A DNA stretch of 64,000 bases from Undaria pinnatifida (taxonomy: Eukaryota > Sar > Phaeophyceae > Laminariales > Alariaceae). The notes beneath the pieces were generated by a model that saw nothing but the letters and a program-made list of their open reading frames with translations, made no database searches and was not told where the DNA came from. Of the stretch, positions 41,236-51,599 are shown piece by piece. The translations under genes and the position numbers were made by a program. The stretch is taken from contig JABAKD010000002.1 of assembly GCA_012845835.1 (NCBI GenBank), positions 11,320,120 to 11,384,119 of the forward strand, written 5' to 3'. The stretch's first letter is position 1. Each line of letters opens with the position of its first letter.

Positions 41236-42669
41236 TCACGCATATGTATTCAGATAAAAAAAGGCGTGCTCCTAACGCGTGTAGGGAGGCAGCCGGGTAC
41301 CAGGTCATTGTTGGACCACCACAGCGTGCACCGTCAGGTGTACTTAGCGCTACACTGTTTATAGGTGGCCAGCATGGTGTACGTAGTTCACATGTACTTG
41401 ATGCTTGCAAATGCTAGACGACGCAATATGTACGACTACAGCACATAACGGCGCGATACTAGCTGGTACGGCAGTACATACGACGAACAACAGCTGAAAT
41501 GAAACTATATTTGAAGTGAGTATGAAAGCAGTTTAGAGCGTTGCAGCTACATGCACACCACACCATATGGAAATATCAGGCGGAGGCTTCGTATCTCGCC
41601 AACCCAACCAAATGTAGACGTTGCCATCATACGGTTTGTTGTACGCTGTGTATGAGCGTATGATGATGCAGGGCGGAGCTCAGTGGGAAAAATAAAGTTT
41701 CATGGAGTAGACTAGAGCCTTTGTACGGTAGTCTGTATCACACACAGCTTGCAAATATGAATTTTGACGGAATCCTAATCCTCTATCTCACACCTGAGAT
41801 GTAATTTTAATTTAATTCATACGAATGCTTTCATTAATCCAATCTGCATAGCTGCGACCGTCCGCCCCCTATACAAGGTACAAATCAAGCACGGAACGGC
41901 GCCTGCTATTGACGAACGAGGCCAGAGCAAAAGCGCGACCAACCACTTTTCGATTCGATACAAAACCTGTCGTTCCCCACAGTAGGAGCAATCGATACTC
42001 GTAACTTCCGGTGCTCTCGCTCTCGGCTAGTCGGGCATGGAAGTCCAGGATCTCGATCGGAGGCGCAAAACTTGGGTGCGTCGTCACTCCCATCATGGAG
42101 CTCGAACAGGCACACTGGTACTGTGTGCTTTGGCGCCAACAGCATGGTGCCGCATGCTTAGGAGCTACCTGGCACCTAACACCACACGAAGCACTGCTGA
42201 GTCCGTACGTGGCGGTATGCACGAGTATAGAATGCACGCCACCGACACGTTAGATGGAGTGGATGCACGTGGGCCCTCCGATCTCTGATCGTCAAAGCCA
42301 ATCCGTTCAAGAAGCGCAAAACAATACTCAAGAATGGCAGCAGAGGAGAGAAGAGATTAGGAGGGCTCCAGGTCCCTGGTAGAGTGGTACTCATGGAGAG
42401 AGAAGTGGCCACAGCATTACATACAGAGGAGGAGAGGTTCGGGCAGGACAAATCGACACACTTTCATCGACAATGCGGCCCAATTACTTTTTTTCGTCGA
42501 AAATGCGGCGGGATTTTTCACTAAAAGCGGCGGGATTTTGCGGGAGTTGTTCCCCTTGGGAAGGCGGTTTGAGAAACGGTCGCCGGGTCCGACGTCTAAT
42601 CTCTTATCTCGTGTGCTTTACGTAGCGCAAAAAACACTACCTGGTATCCATCTACCTCGAGCTTACGAT
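41236..42669. promoter_or_regulatory. Divergent intergenic region between the IQ locus and PACRG
   Basis: About 1.4 kb separates the proposed starts of the two divergent loci. No TATA element or other named motif stands out. The short ORFs at 41869-42451 have no support. A pair of near-identical 20 bp strings, TCGTCGAAAATGCGGC and ATTTTTCACTAAAAGCGGCG type, lies at 42490-42540. A bidirectional promoter is inferred only from gene orientation. Confidence 0.4.
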
Positions 42670-43387
42670 ATGCCGAGCCCCATGCTGTCACAAGCCAACA
42701 TGATGGCCTCAGTCGGGAAAAGTGGTCGTGGTTCTGCCGGAGTGTACGAGCTGCAGCTGCAGCGAAAGCTGTTACAGCAGCAGCTGGGAGTGGTCGATGA
42801 CGAATGCAAGCGTGTGGGGAAAGTAGTCGCAAAAAAACACTTGGCAAAACTTCGCCGAAAAGAAAATTTGGGAGGGGGGCATGCAGCAGCAGCAACAGCG
42901 GCAGCAGCGCGTGGCGGCCGGGACAGGGATAGAGCTGGCCAGGCGGGAGGCCATCAGGAAGATAGACGGGGAGGGGGGCATCCTGCTGTCGCTCACAACT
43001 CGGGTGACGGTCTGCCTGCGATAGGCGTGGTCGGTACGGGTGGAGGAGGTGGCGGTGTAGCCGAGCAGGATGCCGCTAATACTACGTCCTTGAGAGTGGT
43101 ACGTAGAACAAAGCAAGAGAGAATAGCTGCTGCCCAGCAGCAGCAGCGGGGGCCACACTTGCTCACGGCTGAACCTTTTAAGAAGGGGGGGTGTATTGAT
43201 CACACCAACAAGAGACGGATGCTGCAGGATAAGCAAAAGGAGCTGGAACGGGAAAAGGCTGCGGAGAGGAACGCTAGACCGGCTAGACGGCCAGTGAATG
43301 TTCGAGATGAAGTGACGGCGGCACCGTCCATCTTTCCAGATCGGTATTTGAGAGGGGAGGTGCCGTGTTCGAAGCATTGCTCCGTAG
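42670..43387 (+). CDS. PACRG: PACRG exon 1 (extended N-terminus)
   Basis: An in-frame ATG at 42670 begins MPSPMLSQANMMASVGKSGR. A helix follows (VYELQLQRKLLQQQLGVVDD), then a glycine/alanine-rich part, a charged coiled coil (KRRMLQDKQKELEREKAAER) and the PACRG N-terminal motif SIFPDRYLRGEVPCSKHCSV. It ends in phase 1 before GTGAAA. Between 42881 and ~43006 a second frame reads more like protein (IELARREAIRKIDGEGGILL). A GTGACG...CCGAGCAG intron (43007-43069) would restore frame 1 downstream, so this part of the model may be wrong. Confidence 0.75.
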
Positions 43388-46300
43388 GTGAAAACGTCGG
43401 GATACAAAAAAGAGGTAGTGCACAGACGTCTGCCGGTGTAATTTAAATGGCCCACAGGGGGAAGGCCTCGTCCAATCCAACATCCAGCACTAACTCCAGC
43501 AGACTACGGAGCTGTACGGATAATACCACATCGAGGGACGATTGAGTCACACCTTGTACGACTGGTACTTATGCGCGCCGACACAGTTAGTACAACAGTA
43601 AGCCGTACAGCGAATGTGGACGGCCATGTGTGAAAGGCACGTAGACCCTATAAAGAGGGGGCGCTTCGTACGTACCACTGAAGTGTACCGATGGAGCCGA
43701 TAAGTCTGTGCTTTGTTCTTGTGCGCCCACACCAATCATTAAAAGTAATTATTTCATTAGATTAGGCCTCCTATCCCACCAGGGGGGGCTCGCCCGGGAT
43801 AAACTCCGCGCTGAGTGCGCTCTCAGCACCGCGCCCACCCAAGAACAAAAAAAAACACAACACAGATTTTTAAACGAAGAAACTACTGCATGCTAAGCTG
43901 GGTGGGTGGGGTGGTCAGTATTTTCTCCCACGATTTCGGTCCTCTGGCTTTGGGTTGGTTGAAACAGAGCAATGAAAAGGGGTTGGCACTTATTCTACAA
44001 GTCGTATTGGATCAAATTGAAGGCAGGAAGTCGACGGTAAACGTTGATAGGTGGCGGCGACAGCAGTTGACAGCAGTCACACGTAACAAAAGTGAGTTCC
44101 TCTCAAGATTGGAAGGTATAACCATACATCAAATGTTACCACGATTGTGGTTAGCATGTTGTCGTGCTTGGTTCGGGTGGTGCAGGCTACACCAAGCGTG
44201 CTCGTGTGCATTGGTCAGACACTAAGGCTGTGACCTGGCTGACGCCAACAAGGTAGTGATACCAGACGTACCCTATGAGTTGGGCGTCGAAGTAAGCCAA
44301 CCGCCCGATTCTAGCCTCCGTCGACAACCAACATATTTAGGGCTGCAAACACACCAGCGAACAAAAAAAACGCAGAAATTCTGCATGCAACAACTCCAGT
44401 GCTTAACAAATAAACCACTAGTCGGCGACTTACTATTAGTATACTATTAGTAGTATAGACAGCCAACTCACAGCCCTAACTGACTTGGTGTGTGCTGTCC
44501 CTCTGGTTCTGCAATAACCGGTCAGCAAACGCTTTGGTATGGGTCTGCCCGCTGGAGCAGCTGGACTACGACTACTACCTGCCCATGTTTTTCGACGGTA
44601 TCCGCTGCCTTGAAGACCCGTGCATGACGCTAGCGAGACAGGTACTAAGTCGCATTATAGAGGGGCTGCCCTACATTTTCTGGTGTTTTCCATCCGTCCT
44701 TTTTAGGATAGGGGCGAACCGTATTAATATGAGGCTCCTTTTTTTAGGGGGTAAATCACGAGCCCAAAGACTGACTGTGGTAAAACACGAAAAGCGCGAA
44801 GCCGTTGAACAGCCCCATGGCCTAGGCATAAACTGACTAGAACTGCGATAAAACACGAAAGCGCAACCCGATGAACAATCCCACGGCCTAGGCATACAAC
44901 GAATGATGCCGTAAAACTCCAGTGGCTTCGGGTATCTCTTTAGTCTGCTAGTTTACTTGAGGAGCCCCGTCATGTCGCAAGTTTTTCTCGCTAAAAAGAG
45001 ATACTGTACCCCTACCCTATGGTAGCAACCGTCCATCCCATTTAAACACGCCCCGTTCCCCGCGCAGAGGACAACCCCTTGTAAACTTGTTTATGCGCCT
45101 TATTCGCATCGTGTGTTTTTGAGTGGGATATCGTAGTATTTCCCAGCTTAATTTTTTATTTGATTATGTTTTCTGGATCTTCATAGGGTCCCAGCACCTT
45201 TGTGTGACCACGGACTCCAGATTTTTGACAAGAGTAAATGTGAGACAGCATCAACAACAACAACCATGCGTACCAAGGATTGCCTCTCCGACTCCATGAG
45301 TTGTTGACGGGATAGGTTATCATGGAGACCATAGCAACGGTCAATCCAATCGATACATACAGAAAAAAATGCCACTGGGACCCCGCGTGCAGAGCAGCCC
45401 CCCTGAACGCTATGGTCACCTTCGAACGCACCTCAAAAGCCACAGCACCGAGGTTTTGTCTGAGACAAAATCACTGAGGACGTTGTAGAAAATAGAATAA
45501 TTATAATACGTCAGTTGTTCGTTGTTCGTTCAACCAGAAAAATGGTCGATACCTTTGAAGCCGAAACACCGACCTCTCATACATCGGAAATTTCATATCC
45601 CATTTCATGAGCTACATGTTTCGTTGCAGATACATCCCTGGTCTGTATATGACATCCAGGGCATCCATGATCGTGTTGCCGGGTGGGAGCTATATGACCT
45701 GCATTTCCTAGCACATGTTTCCTGGGTTGGATACGCACTGCACCTATTCTGCACAGTGTATTTTAGCGATATATTCAATATCTGCAATACCAGGTATCTA
45801 TAACATGACATGTCCGATGATGTTTGACTTTTTACGTAGTGCAGGGCGTATCTGATATTTTTTGAGCGGGGCGATTGGTTCTCCCGCGCGCAACTTGACG
45901 TTGCTGCCGGCGATCATGAGAGCGACAAGGGTGGTCATCTCGTCCAATAACCCGATATGTATCGCACAGATCCTGCACCATGTATCACAGCGACAGATGC
46001 AGGCTCTAGATGATCTACTACTTGTAGATAATGGTCTGTCCGATGTTTTGCGACCTCGTGACGTAATTCAGGGCGTATCTGATCTTTTAAGCGGAGCGAT
46101 TGGTTCTCCCGAGCGAATCTTGCCGTCGCTGCCGGCGATCATGCGGGCGATAAGAGTGGCCATCTCGTGCAAGAACCCGGGGGTTATACTCTTCGCGTGC
46201 AGCGCCCTTCGGCAACTGGCCACGGGCAATAAGGAGGTGCGGACCAAGACCATTACGTGCATGCTTTCCTTTCGTAGATACGGTTTTCTCCGCTTTAACA

Positions 46301-49300
46301 CAGAGATTTCGACCAAAAAAACGATACATTTGGTATTATCTACTGTCCAGACGTAGCGTGCGCGTACATCAGGGCGGGTTGGGTTGTGCCGCGCCCATGT
46401 CGAACGGCTTGATGCATAGTTGTTCTAACCCCAAACGTATCAACCCACAATCAAGCCGTGGTCGGTGCTGTAATCCTGCGTTTTTCTAGCCATTTTTTGC
46501 CGAAAAGGTTGAAAGTTTACATATATATTATGTTGTTTGGCGGTGTCGGTCATGGATGATGTTGTCTTGGTGGCTTTTTACCGGTGTGCTTGCCGTGAAC
46601 GTATTGCTTTATTTTTCCCCATCCGCCGGAGGATAAAAAAAAAAAAAAAAAAAAAAGTATTGCGTGACAGCTATTGCATTTTGGCTCTTCGGCGGCAGAT
46701 ATACATGATAAGTGCATCTCTTCGTCACTCACCAAAGCAAGGAATTGCTACTGTATATACGATGTGTATACGATGTGTATACGAATACCACAGTCTTCGG
46801 TAGGGTGGGGGACAATGATATCAACCGCTACTCGTGAACCGTATACCTCTGATACTTAAATTCGTGATGAACTGGGAAAACAATTATAACAGAAGCTGCT
46901 CGTGTGAAGTGTGCTCTGGTGCTTGAATTCGTGGTGGTCTATAACCCTGGCTGTAACTTCCGTAACGCTCTCTCACCGCGTCCTGCTTTTTGGCGGTAAA
47001 CACATACCAGGCATAGCGTCTCCCTCGAGGGTGGAAGTTTGTAAATTATTTCGTCTCCACAGCATTATACGCCATTAATTAATAGTCGCGTGGTACAATG
47101 GAGACAATGCGGACAGTAGGTACAGCATTTTTAGGCCACACTATTGCTGTCTGGTGGACTCATCCGTTACGCTATAACACTAATACACTATTACGTACTA
47201 TTACACTAATACGCCATTACGCTATTGCAACATTATTGGAATATTACACCATTGCGCGATTACAGTATTAAATTATTAATAATACACTAATACACTATTA
47301 CGCTATGACGCACTTAGACTAAAGAACTGTCAATAATCGCTGGAATATCATTTCGTGCTATACAGCATTATTCGTCACATATCTACTACATAATATTAAC
47401 TAACAGTGACCAATATTAACTAATAATACCTAGGCCATGGAATGTTGAACAGCACATTAACCTACAATCTCGCCTACAGTATTACGAAGTAGTACCCTAG
47501 GCCATTGGACGTTCAACGGGCCGAATTTTTTTTGTTTTTCTCAAATTTTTGTTTTTGTTTTTGTTTAGTGTAGTGTAGTGTAGTGCAGTGTAGTGTAGTG
47601 TAGTGTAGTGTAGTGTAGTGTAGTGTAGTGTAGTATAGTATAGTGTAGTGTAGTGTAGTGTAGTGTGGTGTGGTGTGGTGTAGTGTAGTGTAGTGTAGTG
47701 TGTAGTGTAGTGTAGAGTAGAGTAGTGTAGTGTAGTGTAGTGTAAGGTAAGGTAAGGTAAGGTATAGAGCCACTCAACTCAGGAGCCGACACGCTATTTT
47801 ATTAAGTACGTGCGCCCCTACCGCACTATTAGTATTAAAAATAGCACGCCTCACCACTGCATCGCCCTCGAATGTAGAAGTTAGTCCATTAATCGATAAA
47901 ATCACGATAAATCATTAATGGCCTAGTCCCTATTATAGGCGGGGGGAGAGGTTGGCTCGCCCAAAACGACACATCGACCTTTCACCGGGTACCTCGTAAT
48001 GCCGTGATTGTGGTGCGCATGTGTACTCCAACCTGTACGGCTGCGAGTGAGTCGGCTGACTATACTAACAGCAACTAATACCGGTGGTAACTAATAGCAA
48101 GTCCCCGCCTAGACATTATTACAATGTTACAGTGTGTTATAGTTTACTACAGTGTAATAAAGTTTTGTACCAGTGCAATACTGTGCATGACAGTATATTG
48201 CACTGTATTACAGTGCATTACAGCGTGTATTGCGGTGTATCACAGTATGCCGCAGAGTACTACAGTGTATTACAGCAGTGTGTTGCAGTGTATTGTTGTG
48301 TGCTGCAGTTTGCTGCATATGGCAACTTGCGGAGTTACTGGCGCGTTTGTAGCTCGGCGTGTGATATTTATAAACTGATGAGTGTATACGTGAGTCAGTC
48401 GGCATCTGCTCCGTCACCCTTCTATTAGTAATAATATTAATAATACCTACCTGGTACCTGGTACCCGTCAAGTCCAATAATATTAATAATCACTGGTATC
48501 CATGAAGTCCAGATAAATCTCACAGCCCTGCGGTTTTTGATCCTTCTCGCCGTTAATCAATACCAAGTCACTTTAAACGGTTTTTATTTCGCCCCACTAA
48601 TAACTAGCCGTGAACTCCATTATACAAGACTTCTGCGAATCTGTCCCGCTCCCTATCCTATGTCAACAACTAAATGGTTATCGCGTGCTGAAAACGAACG
48701 CTCCACAGGTTGGAGAGGCCCTAGTAGCTTACTACAAGATGTTCTTACACGTTTTCAACCTCTTCATGAACTCTACCAAGAGCACTGGGGACAAGATTGA
48801 CTACGGGCAAAGGCAAGTTACACATCACTGCTGTGCGTCAACGGTGGGGGGCGGGGGGTGTATTCAGTTCGTGCACGGCCGTAGTCGTATGATCATAGAC
48901 CCTCGCATCCCTACTATGCCGGGACGGAGCACTTCGGGTTTTCACCAATCAGGCAGGTATTGCTAGTACCACGCGCGAAGCGCCGTGAGGTGTTCGGCGA
49001 GTCGCATGAAGGGTGAACTGCATCCTTCCAAGAACCGCTTATAAGACGGACTTCGGCACCTTGTGCTTACTTTCTTGCATATGGATGACAGCGCCAATGA
49101 GTTACTTTGTTTCCTGGTGTGGCCACTCCAGAGACAGCAATGGGTATTACTATGTAACTGCTTCGTGGGTGCCTTACCATACTCACACCACGTGATACGG
49201 TTATTCCCCTTGTACGGAGTTAGGACGTTGTCGACCCCGCACAAAATGATCTAACTCGATAACCATCACGGTGACCGCCAAAAAAACACACACACGGTAC

Positions 49301-50934
49301 CTTGTCTATCTCACGCAGTGACTGGTATGTTTTACAACGTCGTTGCCAACCAACGCCAACCCCAATATACATATAATGATCTACAGCGTCGGTACCAACC
49401 GAGGCCAACTATTATATATATATATATATATTGGGGGGGGGGGTATCTCCATTCTCCCCATGTCCATTCGGACCTTTTTCCCCATGTTCATTCGAAAAGG
49501 AGTAACGAAAAAAATGTAGACTCAAGATCGAAAAGGAGAAACATCGATGTTCTCAAAGGTTTTTCACGGTGATCATGTAGTGATCAAGTAGGTATCACAT
49601 GACTCCGAACACGATTTCGATGCTCCTTTGGCGTCCCACCTTGCGCGGTCCATGAGTATATATGCCGTACATATTTTGGGTACGTTTATGCGCTGCGCTG
49701 TTCCGCCGAGAACGTTTCGCGTCGCGGTCAATGGGTACTGTATGAGTTTAACGAAGCGACACGTGCGCTGCGGAAGGGGTATTAGCACTTTTTTTAGTCA
49801 AGCAGATTTGTGACAAACGTTATGATAGCAATCAGTACTAATCAGTACTAATCAGTACTAATAGTCGACTATTGGCTATACTACCCAATATTGTTACAAT
49901 ATCACTCGTGTTTTACCGTGGTGTTCGGTATACACCTAGGCCACGGGATTGGTCATCGGATTGCACTATTGTTGTTTTTGTTGTTTTTCAAGTCTCGGTT
50001 TTGGGTGAGATAAAAGGGCTCCTATTGTGAAATCAAGGAAAATACCTCCTCCACTCCTCCACTCCTCCACTGAGGCGCCTCAGAAGAAGACATTTGCACC
50101 TCTACCGCACTATTAGTAGCATTAGTAGCGTCACCCAAACGTGTAACGTTTATCGACAGCGCCGTTCCGCCAATATCATTCGCATTTTTCAGAAATACCC
50201 GGGACATTGGTGAGGTCGTTAGAGAAACCGTCGAACCATATCGTAGGAATAATGATTCCACGTTTCCACTCCACACAGAGTCACCGGGTATACACTTGAC
50301 CTGACTTCTGTCGACGGCGCCGATCTCCTCCACTCCTCCACTCCTCCACTGAGGCGCCTCAGAAGAAGACATTTGCACCTCTACCGCACTATTAGTAGCA
50401 TTAGTAGCGTCACCCAAACGTGTAACGTTTATCGACAGCGCCGTTCCGCCAATATCATTCGCATTTTTCAGAAATACCCGGGACATTGGTGAGGTCGTTA
50501 GAGAAACCGTCGAACCATATCGTAGGAATAATGATTCCACGTTTCCACTCCACACAGAGTCACCGGGTATACACTTGACCTGACTTCTGTCGACGGCGCC
50601 GATCACGTTCGCATCGACGTCAATGAATGTAAGTACGAGGACACGTTTAACGTTTATCGACTGCGTTTTTTCCGCCGCTCTCATCCACGTGCTTTGCAGA
50701 AATACCCAGGACATTGGCGAGGCCGTGTCAGAAACCGTCGAACAGTTGGAGCGGCATGGAGGCAAAAAAGCTTTCGCTCACATCAAGCACTGCATCCCAA
50801 CATGTGAGAGGTTTGAGAACGAACACGCCCAGTTTTGTTTGCATCGTACGGGTTTGCACAAAGACTCGCGTTGCTACGACGGAGGTAGCACTTTTTCGGC
50901 AAGACACTTCCGGTTGACCAAGCTTCTCGACTAA
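42670..50934 (+). CDS. PACRG: PACRG, parkin co-regulated gene protein (5 exons)
   Basis: PACRG is a HEAT-like protein of the axonemal doublet inner junction (with FAP20), conserved in flagellates. Exons 42670-43387, 44526-44641, 46072-46236, 48709-48812 and 50700-50934 join in matching phases. The product aligns through its core: FPDRYLRGEVPCSKHCSVAN, ALVWVCPLEQLDYDYYLPMF, FDGI, ARQGVSDLL, LPSLPAIMRAIRVAI, LRQLATGNKE, VGEALVAYYKMFLHVFNLF, GDKIDYGQR and TQDIGEAVSETVEQLERHGG then KAFAHIKHCIPT. The model is ~445 aa against ~260 in animals; the excess is an N-terminal coiled-coil/low-complexity part and a C-terminal tail. Intron 4 has a GC donor. Copies of exons 3 and 5 lie upstream of the real ones. 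Confidence 0.93.
43388..44525. other. PACRG intron 1; no internal gene supported
   Basis: The interval has a poly-A run and short unsupported ORFs, for example a 136 aa plus frame at 43815-44225 with no known motif. It is treated as intron because exons 1 and 2 join in phase and match the family across the junction. Confidence 0.6.
44526..44641 (+). CDS. PACRG: PACRG exon 2
   Basis: Encodes ALVWVCPLEQLDYDYYLPMF then FDGIRCLEDPCMTLARQ; LDYxxYLPxFFDG is the family signature. The acceptor is ACCGGTCAG. The first codon is completed by the last base of exon 1 (GCA). The donor is CAG followed by GTACTA. Confidence 0.95.
45800..45955 (+). pseudogene. Degraded copy of PACRG exon 3 5' half with its acceptor (exon echo)
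   Basis: CAGGGCGTATCTGATATTTT then GGGGCGATTGGTTCTCCCGC, GTTGCTGCCGGCGATCATGA and GGTCATCTCGTCCAATAACCCG repeat 46069-46180. It has a stop and frame changes near the start (GATATTTTTTGA). The preceding intron stretch (GTCCGATGATGTTTGAC) is also duplicated, and the offset is ~226 bp. Confidence 0.92.
46072..46236 (+). CDS. PACRG: PACRG exon 3
   Basis: Fifty-five codons: GVSDLLSGAIGSPERILPSL, PAIMRAIRVAISCKNPGVIL and FACSALRQLATGNKE. It corresponds to the family's GIHDML...ILPVLPQLI.PIK.AL block. The acceptor is AATTCAG and the donor GAG followed by GTGCGG; both phase 0. Confidence 0.93.
46600..46650 (+). repeat. Family 3 fragment with poly-A run
   Basis: CTTTATTTTTCCCCATCCGC then CGGAGGATAAAAA and a run of ~20 A. 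The same string without the long A run occurs at 61513-61545, and reversed at 19213-19250. Confidence 0.7.
47150..47400 (+). repeat. AT-rich short repeat, (A/T)CACTATTACGCTAT-type
   Basis: Irregular units of ACACTATTACG/ACACTAATACG. No gene is visible. Confidence 0.7.
47565..47765 (+). repeat. 5 bp array (TAGTG)n with GTAAG tail
   Basis: About 37 units of TAGTG with a few TAGTA/TGGTG variants, then four GTAAG units. Frames giving YTTLHYTT runs are artefacts. Confidence 0.96.
48120..48330 (+). repeat. Degenerate (TACAGTGTAT)n-type array
   Basis: Units built on CAGTGTATTA / CAGTGCATTA / GCAGTGTATT. Open frames (LQCITV type) are artefacts. Confidence 0.85.
48709..48812 (+). CDS. PACRG: PACRG exon 4, ends at a GC donor
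   Basis: Encodes VGEALVAYYKMFLHVFNLFM then NSTKSTGDKIDYGQR. The acceptor is CTCCACAG. It must end at CAAAG followed by GCAAGT, which is the perfect GC-donor consensus. Using the nearby GT (48817) would put exon 5 out of the family frame. Confidence 0.95.
48846..48975 (+). repeat. Dispersed 'GRST' module, copy 3
   Basis: GTGCACGGCCGTAGTCGTATG, ATAGACCCTCGCATCCCTAC and GGACGGAGCACTTCGGGTTTTC closely match 28445-28575 and, more weakly, 495-625. It follows a G-rich run (GGGGGGCGGGGGG), as the others do. Confidence 0.8.
49410..49445 (+). repeat. (TA)n followed by poly-G
   Basis: An ATATATATATATATATAT run directly followed by GGGGGGGGGG. Confidence 0.9.
50044..50601 (+). repeat. 279 bp exact tandem duplication carrying a degraded copy of PACRG exon 5
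   Basis: Two copies, apparently identical, are offset by 279 bp (TGAGGCGCCT at 50071 and 50350). Each includes a copy of the real intron 4 end and exon 5 start: AACGTTTATCGAC, then CAGAAATACCCGGGACATTG, GTGAGGTCGTTAGAGAAACC and GTCGAACCATATCGTAGG. Each also has a MITE-2-like end (TTTGCACCTCTACCGCACTA). The unit is 93 codons long, so the antisense frame stays open across both copies. Confidence 0.96.
50186..50240 (+). pseudogene. PACRG exon 5 copy 1 (exon echo; identical twin at 50465-50519)
   Basis: CAG then AAATACCCGGGACATTGGTG, AGGTCGTTAGAGAAACCGTC and GAACC would read TRDIGEVVRETVEPYRRN, against TQDIGEAVSETVEQLERHGG in the true exon. Similarity is lost after VEP. The acceptor CAG is kept, so mis-splicing to these copies is conceivable. 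Confidence 0.9.
50700..50934 (+). CDS. PACRG: PACRG exon 5 (C-terminus) with repeat-derived tail
   Basis: Encodes NTQDIGEAVSETVEQLERHG, GKKAFAHIKHCIPTCERFEN and then a tail not found in the family (ending ARHFRLTKLLD) to TAA. The acceptor is TTTGCAG; the AGA codon is split across the GC-AG intron. Family members stop soon after VPTYES, so ~35 residues are extra. The last ~20 codons overlap GCTACGACGGAGGTAGCAC, a MITE family 2 terminus. Confidence 0.93.
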
Positions 50935-51112
50935 CGAACCACCTAAAGTATCTTTAGAGCACGATTTATGTTTTACAACATTTTTCGTCGTGTGCCTAGG
51001 CCGTGGATAATATTTGTTCATCGGCATGCACTTTTATTTTTTCTTACCATCAGTTTTTGAGCAAGAAGCATGATTAAAGTCAGATGCTGCCCCTGCCCGT
51101 ACTATTGGTAGC
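50866..51112. mobile_element. MITE family 2 copy overlapping the PACRG 3' end
   Basis: Left TCGCGTTGCTACGACGGAGG, right GCCCCTGCCCGTACTATTGG, with TGTGCCTAGGCCGTGGATAA and CAGTTTTTGAGCAAGAAG inside. The PACRG stop codon lies in it. Confidence 0.7.
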
Positions 51113-51209
51113 ATTCGCTAATCTTCTCGCGGATTTGACGAAGTGACATCGCCCCCCCCCCCGTCTTCCCTTGCTAATGGCAGACCAAAGTTGCGTGGCC
51201 TGACGTGAC

Positions 51210-51580
51210 GTGCCGGCGCAACACATGTTCTTGGCGCCCGAGCTTCACGCTCTCTTCTGCGACACGTTTTCTAGTTTCAAGTACCGCGCCGTTGTGATGT
51301 GTTGTGAACTTCGAGGTGTGGTGATTTTTCAGACGACGAAACATCGTCGTGATGTTCTATGGACTTCGGAGTGTGCTACGTTTGCAGAAGAAAGCGGGGC
51401 AGGGCAGGGGGAGGGAAATCACGCCATCCTGGTTGTGTCGGCTCTACTCTATGGTCACGCTTTTTTTGTTCAAAGCACCGTATCGTTGTGGTGTGTTTTG
51501 AAGTTCGAGGTGTGGTGTACTTGCGGAAGGCACAACATCGTGGGGGTGTGTCATGACATTCGGGGTGTGGTGAATGTGTG
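51210..51580 (+). repeat. Degenerate ~60 bp tandem repeat
   Basis: Units share GTTGTGATGTGTT(TT)GAA, (C/T)TTCGAGGTGTGGTG and ACATCGT.G.G.TGT. The long plus ORF here (123 aa) repeats VVxxxELRGV-like strings and is not supported as a gene. Confidence 0.6.
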
Positions 51581-51599
51581 ATACACGGAGCACGACAGC

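Noticed and set aside
50022-50765. 247 aa minus-strand ORF with an exact internal repeat
   Set aside because: Open only because the 279 bp tandem unit is a multiple of three; the sequence is explained by PACRG exon 5 echoes on the plus strand.
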